Origin: Gammaproteobacteria bacterium
GTDB taxonomy: Bacteria > Pseudomonadota > Gammaproteobacteria > SZUA-229
Assembly (NCBI GenBank): GCA_016744065.1
Contig: JADGFA010000011.1
Coordinates: 22,720-86,719 of the forward strand
Length of the DNA stretch: 64,000 nucleotides
Reading direction: 5' to 3'
The notes under the pieces were generated by a model, which was not told the origin of the DNA, did no database searches, and saw only the letters and a list, made by a program, of their open reading frames with translations. A program made the translations under genes and the position numbers. The first letter of the stretch is position 1; every line of letters begins with the position of its first letter. Shown piece by piece: positions 1-8,901 of the stretch.

Positions 1-133
1 AGGTGAGCCAGTTGAATCTATTACACTTAGTTACTCAAAAATCATGATTAATTATAGTGATTTTGATAAGACTAATAAGTCAGGTAATCCACAGCGTGTG
101 GGTTATGATTTGGAAACTGCTAAGCCTTTATAA
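1..133 (+). CDS. hcp: Hcp (TssD) tube protein, C-terminal fragment cut by the window edge
   Basis: The window opens inside a reading frame (codons from base 2) encoding about 43 residues: GEPVESITLSYSKIMINYS, then a short loop, then RVGYDLETAKPL and a stop. The pattern of a Glu-rich strand, an L-x-F/Y-x-KI strand and a closing G-Y-D-L-x-x-x-K is the usual C-terminus of Hcp, the hexameric ring protein that stacks into the T6SS inner tube and can carry effectors. Its place directly before vgrG fits an hcp-vgrG effector locus. This is the only hcp sequence visible; the main structural operon lacks one. The N-terminal part lies outside the window. Confidence 0.8.
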   Translation, partial: GEPVESITLSYSKIMINYSDFDKTNKSGNPQRVGYDLETAKPL

Positions 134-196
134 GCTGCATGCTTCAAAAATAAGCAATGGTATTGTTTTTCAATTCAGCTGCTTATGACAATGATT

Positions 197-228
197 GTTA
201 TTCCAGGTTAGATTTAGCCTGGAATAAC
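197..228 (+). terminator. Strong hairpin between hcp and vgrG
   Basis: A perfect 11-bp inverted repeat (GTTATTCCAGG / CCTGGAATAAC) encloses a 10-base loop, 64 bases after the hcp stop. No T-run follows. It could be a terminator or an RNA-stabilising hairpin that sets a high Hcp to VgrG ratio. Seen directly; the function is inferred. Confidence 0.5.
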
Positions 229-311
229 AGCATAAATTCTAATAATAATGTGGTTCTTTTTACCCATGGAAGAGGCTTTTCTTATGGTCTCGCTACGAGG
301 GTTTGTATTTT

Positions 312-2297
312 ATGAGTGACCTGACTCAAGATTCGCGATTAATTTCAATATCATCTCCTTTACCTAAAGATGAATTACTTCTGACTTCATTTGAGGGTAC
401 AGAATATATTTCTGACCTGTTCGAATTTCAAATTGAAGTACTTTCAAGTAATCATAGCATCAAGCCAGATCAGCTAATTGGTAAAACAGTTGATATTACT
501 ATTCAAAATGACCAGAAAAGAACGTTTAATGGCTACATTAGTCGTTTTACCTATGGCGAAGTAAAGTCAGATAATCTTCGTTCATACTATTTAACGATGG
601 TTCCCTGGTTATGGTTTTTATCCAACACAAATAATCATCGTATTTTTCAGGAAATGACGACAAAAGATATTATTTCCCAGGTGTTTATGGATCTTGGTTT
701 TAATGATTTTGATTATAAAGCCACGGGTAACCCTGCTTTACGTGAGTATTGTGTTCAGCACAATGAAAGCGACTTAAATTTTATAAGCCGATTGTTTGAA
801 GAAGATGGTATTTCATATTTCTTTGAACAAAAGAGTGGCAAACATATTATGCAAATAGTTGATGCTGCAAATGCACATCAGCTATGTCCTGAAACGGACC
901 TAACCTATTCAAAGGGTAATCAACCAAATACACAGCTAACTCGTTGGGAACATGTATACGAGTTTAAAAAAGGTAAGTGGAGTCTGGATGATTATGATTT
1001 TAAAACACCCCCAAAAGATCAATTCCAGACAACAGCATCAACCAGTAAATTCGCTAATGTAAGTCAGTATGAGCATTACGAATACACGCCTTATCATGAC
1101 TTTGCTGGTTTAAAGGACTTATCAAAAAAACGTATTGAAGCAGAAGAAACATCGCTAGATATTATAGAAGCATCGAGTGATTGCAGCAGCTTTTATGCTG
1201 GTGGTAAGTTTAAACTTTCCAAGCATGCAGTGAAAGAAGAGCTGGGCATTTATGTTATTACAGCAATAAGGCACCGTGCTTTTGATAATAGTTATCTTGC
1301 TGGAAAGGAAAGCCAGTCTGAGTATGGTAATGATTTAACCTGTATTCCAGAAAAAGTACATTTTCGCCCCCAACTTGTTCATTTAAAGCCTGTCATGCGT
1401 GGTCCTCAGTCTGCGGTTGTTGTTGGCCCTGCGGGTGAAGAAATTTATGTTGATGAATTAGGCAGAATTAAGGTTCAGTTTCACTGGGATCGTATTGGTA
1501 AAAACAATGAAACCAGTACCTGTTATATTCGTGTAGTGCAACCCTGGTCTGGTGCCGGTTGGGGTACATCGTTTATCCCCCGTATTGGTATGGAAGTTAT
1601 TATTAACTTTCTGGATGGAGACCCAGACAGGCCAATTGTTACCGGATCTGTTTATAATGGCGATAATGCCCCACCATTTACCTCAAAAACTCAGAGTGGT
1701 ATACGTACACGCTCCAGTAAAGGGGGAACAGCCAGTAACTGTAATGAACTTCGGTTTGATGATCTAAAAGACTCTGAGCAGATTTTTGTCCATGCTGAGA
1801 AAAACATGGATACAGAGGTTGAGAATAATGAAACCTTAACAGTTGATGTAGATCGAACTAAAAAGATTGGTAATAATGAATCTTATACGATAGGTAAAGA
1901 TCGTGAAAAAACGATTGGTGAAAATCAGACTGAAACCATAGGTAAGGATAAAGAAACAACTGTCGGCACCAACTATACCGAGAGTATTGGTAAAGATAAA
2001 ACAATTACAGTTGGCAATGATCACAATGAAAGTATTGACAGTAATATGTCTATTACCGTTGGTAAAAATCTTTCAGAGAGTATTGGTAAAAACTACAGTG
2101 GTGAGGTAGGTAAGTCATTAACCTTGACCGCAGGTGATGAAATTGTACTTAAAACAGGTTCTGCATCAATTATCATGAAAAAAAATGGAGATATTACTAT
2201 TAAGGGTAAGAATATTAAACTTAATGGCTCCGGTAAGATTGATGTTAAAGCCAGTGGTGCTGTTGCTATTAAAGGCAGTGCGGTTTCTACTAATTAA
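312..2297 (+). CDS. vgrG: VgrG (TssI) spike protein
   Basis: A 661-residue VgrG, the trimeric spike that caps the Hcp tube and carries effectors. The N-terminal half (LISISSPLPKDELLLTSFEG onward) is the gp27-like base. It is followed by the gp5 OB-fold signature region (GRIKVQFHWDR, SGAGWGTSFIPRIGMEVIINFLDGDPDRPIVTGSVYN) and a long beta-helical tail of short repeats. There is no extra C-terminal enzymatic domain, so this is not an evolved VgrG and should rely on separate adaptors and cargo. I take the ATG at 312, preceded by ACGAGG at 295-300, rather than the TTG at 303, which would lie almost on that ribosome site. Genes for adaptors, PAAR-like tips and a toxin follow on the same strand. Confidence 0.95.
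   Translation: MSDLTQDSRLISISSPLPKDELLLTSFEGTEYISDLFEFQIEVLSSNHSIKPDQLIGKTVDITIQNDQKRTFNGYISRFTYGEVKSDNLRSYYLTMVPWLWFLSNTNNHRIFQEMTTKDIISQVFMDLGFNDFDYKATGNPALREYCVQHNESDLNFISRLFEEDGISYFFEQKSGKHIMQIVDAANAHQLCPETDLTYSKGNQPNTQLTRWEHVYEFKKGKWSLDDYDFKTPPKDQFQTTASTSKFANVSQYEHYEYTPYHDFAGLKDLSKKRIEAEETSLDIIEASSDCSSFYAGGKFKLSKHAVKEELGIYVITAIRHRAFDNSYLAGKESQSEYGNDLTCIPEKVHFRPQLVHLKPVMRGPQSAVVVGPAGEEIYVDELGRIKVQFHWDRIGKNNETSTCYIRVVQPWSGAGWGTSFIPRIGMEVIINFLDGDPDRPIVTGSVYNGDNAPPFTSKTQSGIRTRSSKGGTASNCNELRFDDLKDSEQIFVHAEKNMDTEVENNETLTVDVDRTKKIGNNESYTIGKDREKTIGENQTETIGKDKETTVGTNYTESIGKDKTITVGNDHNESIDSNMSITVGKNLSESIGKNYSGEVGKSLTLTAGDEIVLKTGSASIIMKKNGDITIKGKNIKLNGSGKIDVKASGAVAIKGSAVSTN
1846..2115 (+). repeat. 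Octapeptide repeat region in the VgrG needle
   Basis: About eleven copies of a roughly 8-residue unit of the form T-[IV]-G-K-D/N-x-x-E (for example TIGKDREK, TIGENQTE, TIGKDKET, SIGKDKTI, SIGKNYSG) lie near the VgrG C-terminus. Such units form the triple-stranded beta-helix of gp5-like needles. The copies differ at the base level, so this is a protein repeat and not a perfect DNA repeat. Confidence 0.8.
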
Positions 2298-2308
2298 TGT
2301 GAGTGATT

Positions 2309-2878
2309 GTGAAAGAAAAAGAATTAACTCAAGAGAGCCTGGAAGCCCCCGTTAATTTGCAGGATAAGCAAATTGCTAAAGGTGAAATTATTATAGGCAC
2401 CTTAATGGGACTAGATCACCAGGGTAAGCCGTTAGTTGATTTTTCAGGAAACCTGAAAAACGAAGCGATTGCAGCAATATCGACTGTATCTGTAAATTTA
2501 CAAAATTCAGGTCGTCAGGTAGCGTTACTATTTGAAAATAATAACATTGAAAAACCTGTTATTATTGGCCTGATACATAATCCTTTACAGGATATTCTGG
2601 ATAATTTTGAATTAGCGAATATTGATAATAGTGTACCAGAGAGTGCTGATTCAGAAATAAGTGACAGTGTTGATAAAGCAATGACTACAAAAGTAGATGG
2701 TATGCTTATGGATGGTGAGCGCGTTATTTTTGAAGCCAGAAAAGAAATAGTGCTTAAGTGCGGTGAATCGAGTATAACGTTGACGAAAGCAGGTAAAATA
2801 TTAATTAAAGGGAAATATCTTCTTAATCGCTCTTCTGGTGTTAACCGAATTATGGGTGGTTCGGTTCAAATTAATTAA
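2309..2878 (+). CDS. DUF6484 domain protein, VgrG-associated
   Basis: About 189 residues. The centre (GEIIIGTLMGLDHQGKPLVDF ... RQVALLFENNNIEKPVIIGLIH) matches my recollection of the DUF6484 family, small beta-rich proteins found next to vgrG. The C-terminus (IVLKCGESSITLTKAGKILIKGKYLL) strongly resembles the needle tail of VgrG (EIVLKTGSASIIMKKNGDITIKG), suggesting a shared beta-helical tip fold. I favour the GTG at 2309, five bases after GTGAG, over the GTG at 2303. It begins a few bases after vgrG, so the two are probably co-transcribed. The exact role is unknown; assembly of the spike with its cargo is an inference. Confidence 0.7.
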   Translation: MKEKELTQESLEAPVNLQDKQIAKGEIIIGTLMGLDHQGKPLVDFSGNLKNEAIAAISTVSVNLQNSGRQVALLFENNNIEKPVIIGLIHNPLQDILDNFELANIDNSVPESADSEISDSVDKAMTTKVDGMLMDGERVIFEARKEIVLKCGESSITLTKAGKILIKGKYLLNRSSGVNRIMGGSVQIN

Positions 2879-2926
2879 TTGCTCTTAAATCTAACAGGCT
2901 AATAAGTTACTAATTGATATAAATAA

Positions 2927-4180
2927 ATGAGCACTTCTCTTACTACTGGTGAGTTGGCATATCTGGATATATATGAGCAGTATGTTGATGAGGCCTCTTT
3001 TCTCTGGTTAATGCACACTATAGCAGTCGATCAACCTCACTACAGTGTTGTTGAACTCAACAGGCTAGAAAAAAGAATAGAAACACAATTAAATGGCTTA
3101 ATGGGTAATTTTGATATTGCCTGGAAAGTTTGTGAAGATTTTTTTGAAAATGCGGGTTCTGGTGAAATATTTACAGCTGCTGTTCTTGCTTTTCGAAGTC
3201 ATGATCAAAGTAAAATTCAAAATGTTGTAGAAATGGGTATGTCGTCTGATGAGTGTTATCAGGGGTTATTGTATGCATTAGTATGGTTGCCAGGAAGCCT
3301 GGTGCATGACTGGATAAAACGTTTTTTTACCAGTAAAGATCTTAATCATAAGCGTTTAGCTATCCAGGTGTGTAACCTCAGACATGAAAACCCGGCAGAT
3401 TATCTGGTTAATATATTTCAGCGTGAAGATTGCCTTGAAGATTTAAGATTATATACGGCTGCATTAAAAATTTCCGGTGACCTTAAACGTCTCGATTTGA
3501 TGGAATATATAAATAAAGCGATTCAGCATGATGATGATGTTATTAAGTTTTGGGCCATTCGTTCAGCTATATTAGTCGGTGATAAATCCCAGGTTAAAAA
3601 ATTAGAACCTTACATAACCTTACCTTCTGATTTGCAGTTTGAAGCAATTAATATTGCATTCAGAGTTTTACCTGTAAATGAAGCAAGATTATGGGTTGGA
3701 AAACTGGTAGATGATCCAGAACAAGTTCGCACGTTAATAATTATTACAGGAGTAATGGGAGATCCATTTGCCATAGACTGGCTAATACAGAAAATGCAAA
3801 CTACAGAGTTTGCTCGAGTCTCTGCTGAAGCCTTCTGTTTGATTACAGGTACCGATTTAGTGAAAATGAATATGACGGTAAAAGCACCTGTAGATAGTGA
3901 TGTGTCTCCAACCGAAGACTCGGGAGATGAGAATGTTAAAATGCATGATGATGAAAACTTACCGTGGCCAGATGTTGTGAAGCTAAATAATTACTGGAAT
4001 TCTGTTAAAAGTAATTATACTGCAGGTACACGCTATCTGCTCGGTAGTCATATTGGCTTAATGTTTTTAAAAAATAATTTAGATAAAGTGTGTCAACGGC
4101 AACGTCATGCTATTGCTTATGAAATCGCATTAATTGATAGAAGTGAAAAACTATTTAATACTCGTGGCAAAGTGAGTTAA
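2927..4180 (+). CDS. TIGR02270 family HEAT-repeat-like T6SS-associated protein
   Basis: A 417-residue cytoplasmic protein with no signal peptide or membrane segment. Repeating helical pairs (for example the stretches around LAIQVCNLRHENPADYLVNI and LMEYINKAIQHDDDVIKFWA) and the motif AEAFCLITGTDL near residue 310 match the TIGR02270 family, found almost only in vgrG/DUF2169 effector loci. An acidic linker follows (about residues 325-350). The biochemical function is not established; it is probably a scaffold or adaptor for loading cargo onto VgrG. The next ATG follows its stop codon directly, so translation is likely coupled to the DUF2169 gene. Confidence 0.75.
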   Translation: MSTSLTTGELAYLDIYEQYVDEASFLWLMHTIAVDQPHYSVVELNRLEKRIETQLNGLMGNFDIAWKVCEDFFENAGSGEIFTAAVLAFRSHDQSKIQNVVEMGMSSDECYQGLLYALVWLPGSLVHDWIKRFFTSKDLNHKRLAIQVCNLRHENPADYLVNIFQREDCLEDLRLYTAALKISGDLKRLDLMEYINKAIQHDDDVIKFWAIRSAILVGDKSQVKKLEPYITLPSDLQFEAINIAFRVLPVNEARLWVGKLVDDPEQVRTLIIITGVMGDPFAIDWLIQKMQTTEFARVSAEAFCLITGTDLVKMNMTVKAPVDSDVSPTEDSGDENVKMHDDENLPWPDVVKLNNYWNSVKSNYTAGTRYLLGSHIGLMFLKNNLDKVCQRQRHAIAYEIALIDRSEKLFNTRGKVS

Positions 4181-5203
4181 ATGTTAGAAATAAAAAATCA
4201 TACCGCTTTAACGGCAGAAATAATCCCGGGTCTGGATAAAAACGGTTTTGATTATGCCGCGTTAATTATTAAGGGCAACTTTGTACTTAATCCATCTAAT
4301 ATGAATCTGGTATTGTCAGATCAACCGGCAAAGTTAATTAAAGCCGACAAGTATTATGACGAAGCAGATAATTCCAGTGTTCAATATGAAGCAGATACCT
4401 GCATACTTAAGCAGGGAACTGATATTGTGCTAAATGGGCATGCATATGTCCCAGGTAATCAAATGCAACGAGCGGTTGATGTTGGTTTACAAATTAATGA
4501 TCGTAATATTTCTTATCGTGTTTTTGGTGACAGGCAATGGGAAAAAAACGGACTTAGCTGGAATATAACACAGGCCGAAAGATTTGATCGGTTACCTTTG
4601 ATCTATGAAAATGCATTTGGTGGTATTGACACATCAACTTTGGAAGATGATGTTGTACAGTATTCAGACTTTAACCCGACAGGAAAGGGTTTTGTTGGTA
4701 ATAAAAAAACACCTGTAGAAGGTCTGTTTTTACCTAATATTGAAAACCCACAAAAGTTAATCTCGCAATATACAGACAGGCCTTTACCATCTGGCTTCGG
4801 TTTTATTTCACGTACCTGGCAGCCCAGGGTTAAATTGGCAGGTACATATGATGAAAACTGGCAAACTAATCGTTCACCCTTATTACCATTAGATTTTGAT
4901 GAGAAATATTTTAATGCAGCGCATCCAGATTTAATCACCCCTGGTCATTTGTCAGGTGGTGAAAAAATACTATTAAGAAATTTAAGTAAACTGGGTGATA
5001 TCGGTTTTATTATTCCTGAATGGACTGCACCTGTTAAAGTCACTGTTAAAGGACGTAGTAAATCTATTCAACCTTTACTAGATACAGTTATTATTGAACC
5101 GGATATTAATAATGTTTCTTTAACATGGCGTGTGACTATGCCGTGTTATAAACAGTTTCTTTATATTAATTCAATTTCAATTGGCAGGAAACGTAAAGCA
5201 TGA
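4181..5203 (+). CDS. DUF2169 family T6SS effector adaptor/chaperone
   Basis: A 340-residue protein starting LEIKNHTALTAEIIPGLDKNG with the family signature PLIYENAFGG and NPTGKGF in the middle. DUF2169 proteins are adaptors needed to load PAAR-linked effectors onto VgrG in several studied T6SS loci. No signal peptide is seen. The gene abuts the previous stop and overlaps the next gene by four bases (ATGA), so the cluster is translated as one unit. The cargo is inferred to be the DUF4150 proteins and toxins just downstream. Confidence 0.85.
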   Translation: MLEIKNHTALTAEIIPGLDKNGFDYAALIIKGNFVLNPSNMNLVLSDQPAKLIKADKYYDEADNSSVQYEADTCILKQGTDIVLNGHAYVPGNQMQRAVDVGLQINDRNISYRVFGDRQWEKNGLSWNITQAERFDRLPLIYENAFGGIDTSTLEDDVVQYSDFNPTGKGFVGNKKTPVEGLFLPNIENPQKLISQYTDRPLPSGFGFISRTWQPRVKLAGTYDENWQTNRSPLLPLDFDEKYFNAAHPDLITPGHLSGGEKILLRNLSKLGDIGFIIPEWTAPVKVTVKGRSKSIQPLLDTVIIEPDINNVSLTWRVTMPCYKQFLYINSISIGRKRKA

Positions 5204-6273
5204 TATCTAAAAAGTCATCTGTTGTCGTTACTGCCATAGGTGCTCTTACACCATTGGGAGCTGGTGTAGATGCGACCTGTGCTGCAATCGAAGCAGGTAT
5301 CAGTCGTGTTACTGAACATGCTTTTTATCAATGTATACCAGATGATCCGGAGTGGGATGAAGATTTAACCTGTCTGTCTGCAACTGTACCGATAATTGAT
5401 CCATTTACCGATGGCCTGGAGCGTTTTTTAGAGCTCGCTATACCTGCATTAACAGAAGTGTTTGAAGCTGCCAATCTAAAACGGGCAGATTTAGCACAGA
5501 CAGCACTTTGTCTAGCTCTTCCACAAATAGATGAAGCAACCTTTAATATAGGGCTGGCAGCTAATTTTATGCCTGAACTGTGTAAGCGTACTGGTTTAAC
5601 CGCTTTTCAAAGTACTCATATTAATCATACAGGGCATACAGGTGTTTTTGCCCATATTAATGAGGCTATTGATAAGCTGGAGTCCGCTTCTTCTGAGTAC
5701 TGTATTGTAGGCGGTGTTGATTCATATTTACTGGAGAATCGTCTTAAATTTATGGATAAAAACTGGCGTATACGAAGTGATAAGGCTGTTGATGGGTTCA
5801 TCCCTGGTGAAGCCTCAATTATGCTTATGTTAGAGACTGAAGCCCACGCAAAAGCCAGAGGTGCTGAGATACTGGCGAAAATAACCGCACTGGCTGAAGG
5901 TCAGGAAGAGAGTGTGATTGGCTCTGAAAAAACGAGCAGTGGTAGTGGTTTAACCGATGCAATAAAGGGTATATTAGAAAATACGGATCAGGATGGTCAT
6001 TTTCACTCTGTATACTGTAGTTTGAATGGTGAAAGCTACTATGCGCATGAATGGGGTCTTCAGCTAGCAAGATTGAGTCAGGTATTTGAAAAATTAACTA
6101 ATCTTGTACATCCTGCGGAATATGTAGGTGATATAGGGGCTGCAACAGGTGCATTGCTTATTGCCTGTGCAACTAATGAACTAAAACAAAGCTCAGATGA
6201 TAATAACAGGGCTTTGTTATGGTCATCAGCAGATAATAATCAAAGAATGGCGATATGCCTCGAACAGGTTTGA
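5200..6273 (+). CDS. Ketoacyl-synthase-like (thiolase-fold) T6SS accessory protein, probably non-catalytic
   Basis: A 357-residue protein with a thiolase-fold start (VVVTAIGALTPLGAGVDATCAAIEAG), the core CIVGGVDSYL ... GFIPGEASIMLMLE and the end VGDIGAATGALLIACA. It resembles 3-oxoacyl-ACP synthases that occur between DUF2169 and PAAR-like genes. The position of the nucleophilic Cys (normally ACSSS or similar) reads HTGHTGVF, and the usual GHxLGA histidine motif reads GDIGAA, so the Cys-His-His set seems lost. It is likely a structural or binding protein and not an enzyme of fatty acid synthesis. It overlaps the upstream gene by four bases. Confidence 0.75.
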   Translation: MISKKSSVVVTAIGALTPLGAGVDATCAAIEAGISRVTEHAFYQCIPDDPEWDEDLTCLSATVPIIDPFTDGLERFLELAIPALTEVFEAANLKRADLAQTALCLALPQIDEATFNIGLAANFMPELCKRTGLTAFQSTHINHTGHTGVFAHINEAIDKLESASSEYCIVGGVDSYLLENRLKFMDKNWRIRSDKAVDGFIPGEASIMLMLETEAHAKARGAEILAKITALAEGQEESVIGSEKTSSGSGLTDAIKGILENTDQDGHFHSVYCSLNGESYYAHEWGLQLARLSQVFEKLTNLVHPAEYVGDIGAATGALLIACATNELKQSSDDNNRALLWSSADNNQRMAICLEQV

Positions 6274-6291
6274 TATAAAAGGATAGAGATT

Positions 6292-6759
6292 ATGGCGGCA
6301 AGTACTAATGTAAATAATAGAACGGTTGTTCATAAATCCAGTAGTGGTATAGCTACCAATTTCCCTGATGTCTGTAAAACCCCCACACCCGGTGGGCCAG
6401 TTCCAATTCCTTATCCCAATATTGCCATGTCCAGTGATACCACAAGTGGCAGTACTAGCGTAAAGATAGATGGGAACCCTATTATGCTGAATAATTCAAA
6501 CTTTAAAACAAGTACAGGCGACGAAGCTGGATCAATAGGCGGAGTGGCTTCTGGTTGCATAAAGGGCATCGCTGAATTTGTTAATTACTCATTTGACGTT
6601 AAGGTAGACGGTAAAAATGTTCCGAGATTAGGGGATATGATGATACAGAATAAGAAAAACACACCTCCAATGCCTGAGGTTCAACCTCCCGTTATTGTTG
6701 TACCAACAGTTGATAAAGAAGAAGTTGAGAATAAAGTTACTTCTGTAAAAGTCATATAA
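6292..6759 (+). CDS. DUF4150 PAAR-like tip protein, copy 1
   Basis: A 155-residue protein containing DVCKTPTPGGPVPIPYPNIA, the hallmark of the DUF4150 PAAR-like family that caps the VgrG spike and brings toxins to it. AAAAGGATAGAG lies just upstream of the ATG. It stands alone and is not fused to the toxin; the effector gene follows 14 bases later. The second copy at 9356 differs at only two residues, though many codons differ synonymously. Confidence 0.9.
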   Translation: MAASTNVNNRTVVHKSSSGIATNFPDVCKTPTPGGPVPIPYPNIAMSSDTTSGSTSVKIDGNPIMLNNSNFKTSTGDEAGSIGGVASGCIKGIAEFVNYSFDVKVDGKNVPRLGDMMIQNKKNTPPMPEVQPPVIVVPTVDKEEVENKVTSVKVI

Positions 6760-6773
6760 AGGGAGATTGAGTC

Positions 6774-8207
6774 ATGACTATAAAGCAATGGGTTAATTTA
6801 CCAAAAAAACCGATATTTAAAGACAGTGATATAGATAGTGTAGACCGTTGTGGTGAATTAACAGTTGAGGTGGAAGTTGATAAAGCTAAAAAGGCAATTT
6901 CCTATAAAGCAAGAATCACTGCGGTGGGATCGGATAATGTAACGTATAACGCTGCTGAGCTGGCACGCAACAAAAAATTTAAAATGGACAAGGGTATTTT
7001 AGGTATAGTTGATGAAAAAACAATTAAAATTGAGGGAATAAGGCTACCACCAGCAGGTGGAAATAAATATAAAATTGAAGTTCAGGATGCAGCGGGTAAT
7101 ATTGTTTCAACACCTGTTGAAGTAAAAACCATAAGAAAGCTCTATTACCAGAAAATTTCAATGCAAACCGGAACAGATACTGTTCCTTCTTACTCATTAA
7201 CTTCACTGGAAACAGATAGTTTAAAGCATCATATTGAAATAGTAAGCAAAGGAACTGAAGCAAAAATACCTTACTATAAAACAGTGATGCTACAAAGTAA
7301 TGGCAATAACTTAAATGCATTTGGTGCATCAGTGGCAGGTGCATTTAATATTGATAATGAATTAAAAAAGCTGGGTATGGCAATCGTATACTCTGAGTAC
7401 CTGGCTAAAAAAGGCCAGCGAGATTTTGTTGGTGTGGTTGGTTTAGGGACAACTGGAGGAACATTTCAGGCACAGTTAACGAGAACACATTTGATCGTAA
7501 CAGGTGATCGATATTTATGGCATGCCCTGGATGATACAGAAGATCAGAATAAAGAATACTTTATTGATGGCGTTGTTAAATATACTGACCCTGCGGATGC
7601 CAGCCAGAACTTAACTTACTTTATTACTAGGGCCGATGTAGATATTGATGGAGCAGCAGCTTTTACTCATGGTGGTCATCATAAAATAAAAATATCTATA
7701 CCGACTGGAACCAGTCTTGAAACTATGGCACAAAAAACAACCGGTATAATTGAAGCAACTTTAGAGGTAAATGTAGCTGCAGGCTGGATAAATGGGTTTA
7801 GCTGGGAGTACTCTGGTGCAAAACTGATAACCTGTGCCAGAAGAACAACCTGGACAGATATGCCGATACAGACGCAGGATTATACATGGATACATGAAAT
7901 TGGGCATCGTTTTGGAATGGTTGCCTACGGTGATAAAAATCACACAGGTAACACTCGATTTACACATAAACCATTTTTACCAGATGCTCCAAGTACATTA
8001 TATGGTGAAAACCGTGGTGTTAATGATAAAGGCCATTCAGGGCCTCATTGTGAAAAAGGGGCTACATATAACTCGTCGACTCGGGTCTGGTCTGGTGCGC
8101 CTGGTTGCGTTATGTTCGGTGCAAATGGTATTGGCAGCAATCATGCACCGAAAGATTATTGCAGTGAGTGTAAACCAATAGTACGTAAGCTTGATTTATC
8201 AGATTAA
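6774..8207 (+). CDS. Putative T6SS zinc metalloprotease effector (HEIGH motif), intact copy
   Basis: A 477-residue protein without a signal peptide. The N-terminal part (about 1-130) looks beta-rich (TVEVEVDKAKKAISYKARI, YKIEVQDAAGNIVSTPVEV) and may be an Ig-like or recruitment region. Around residue 374 there is HEIGHRFGMVAYGDKNH, a classical HExxH zinc-protease motif with a downstream Gly and His. The metzincin third ligand is not at its standard position, so the subfamily is uncertain. The C-terminus is Cys-rich (HCEKGA, PGCVMFG, YCSECKP) and may hold disulfides or metal. It follows a DUF4150 gene and precedes two small proteins, one with a signal peptide, as expected for an effector with periplasmic immunity. 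The role is inferred from motif and context. Confidence 0.7.
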   Translation: MTIKQWVNLPKKPIFKDSDIDSVDRCGELTVEVEVDKAKKAISYKARITAVGSDNVTYNAAELARNKKFKMDKGILGIVDEKTIKIEGIRLPPAGGNKYKIEVQDAAGNIVSTPVEVKTIRKLYYQKISMQTGTDTVPSYSLTSLETDSLKHHIEIVSKGTEAKIPYYKTVMLQSNGNNLNAFGASVAGAFNIDNELKKLGMAIVYSEYLAKKGQRDFVGVVGLGTTGGTFQAQLTRTHLIVTGDRYLWHALDDTEDQNKEYFIDGVVKYTDPADASQNLTYFITRADVDIDGAAAFTHGGHHKIKISIPTGTSLETMAQKTTGIIEATLEVNVAAGWINGFSWEYSGAKLITCARRTTWTDMPIQTQDYTWIHEIGHRFGMVAYGDKNHTGNTRFTHKPFLPDAPSTLYGENRGVNDKGHSGPHCEKGATYNSSTRVWSGAPGCVMFGANGIGSNHAPKDYCSECKPIVRKLDLSD

Positions 8208-8211
8208 ATTC

Positions 8212-8850
8212 ATGTCTTTAAAGCGTAATAAACTAATCAGTTATATGGCTTTGTTGCTGATGACATTACATGTGAGTGCCAGTGAAAAAATGAGTGAAAA
8301 TAAAATATTATATAGTATACCTACAGACTGTGATTTTTTGGCTGTTGGAAATAATGACTCGATTGAGTATGACTGTAGTCCAAAATTAACAGATCGATTT
8401 TTTAGTGAATTTAAAGGTATTTTAATAAATACACCGAAAGAAATTATATGGCCTGATAATACATCTATAGATGACTACCAGTCGTTTCCAAACGGGAACA
8501 ATAACAGTCCACTTAAGTTTATGTTGGCCGGGTTAGCGAACGTGCCTGATTCAACAGTTAAAAATAATGCAGAGATAGCGTTTGAAATAGTGGTTGTAGC
8601 GGTTAATCAGAAAACAGCAGAATCCTATAGTGGAAAGATGATTGAGATGAGTGATGTTAACGCTATTCCTGAATTAGTTCCCGATGTTAATAATGGAGCA
8701 GCACCTGATATCACACGTAAACATTATTTTAATATTGATCTTATTGAGAATTTAGGTGTTCCTGTTTCAGATGCGATTTATACCGTTTATGCTACTCTGG
8801 GTGAATATAAATCGAATATTATGACTGTAAATACGAAAATCAAGAAATAA
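8212..8850 (+). CDS. Exported putative immunity protein Imm1, copy 1
   Basis: A 212-residue protein with a signal peptide (MSLKRNKLISYMALLLMTLHVSA before SEKMS). A start at 8212 gives this clean signal; the upstream TTG at 8191 would overlap the toxin stop. The mature part carries a conserved pair of cysteines (DCDF and DCSPKL) and ends in a strand region (YTVYATLGEYKSNIMTV) shared with 10682-11305 and 11942-12565. Position after the toxin and export to the periplasm suggest it neutralises the metalloprotease. I recognise no known family. Confidence 0.7.
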   Translation: MSLKRNKLISYMALLLMTLHVSASEKMSENKILYSIPTDCDFLAVGNNDSIEYDCSPKLTDRFFSEFKGILINTPKEIIWPDNTSIDDYQSFPNGNNNSPLKFMLAGLANVPDSTVKNNAEIAFEIVVVAVNQKTAESYSGKMIEMSDVNAIPELVPDVNNGAAPDITRKHYFNIDLIENLGVPVSDAIYTVYATLGEYKSNIMTVNTKIKK

Positions 8851-8901
8851 ATTTAAGCTATAAAAAACCTGTATATTTAATGTTATATAAGTAGATGTAT
8901 C

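Noticed and set aside
1846..2115. Regularly spaced repeats that could suggest a CRISPR-like or tandem DNA array
   Set aside because: They are inside the vgrG frame, about 24 bases per unit, imperfect at DNA level, and encode the beta-helix octapeptides.
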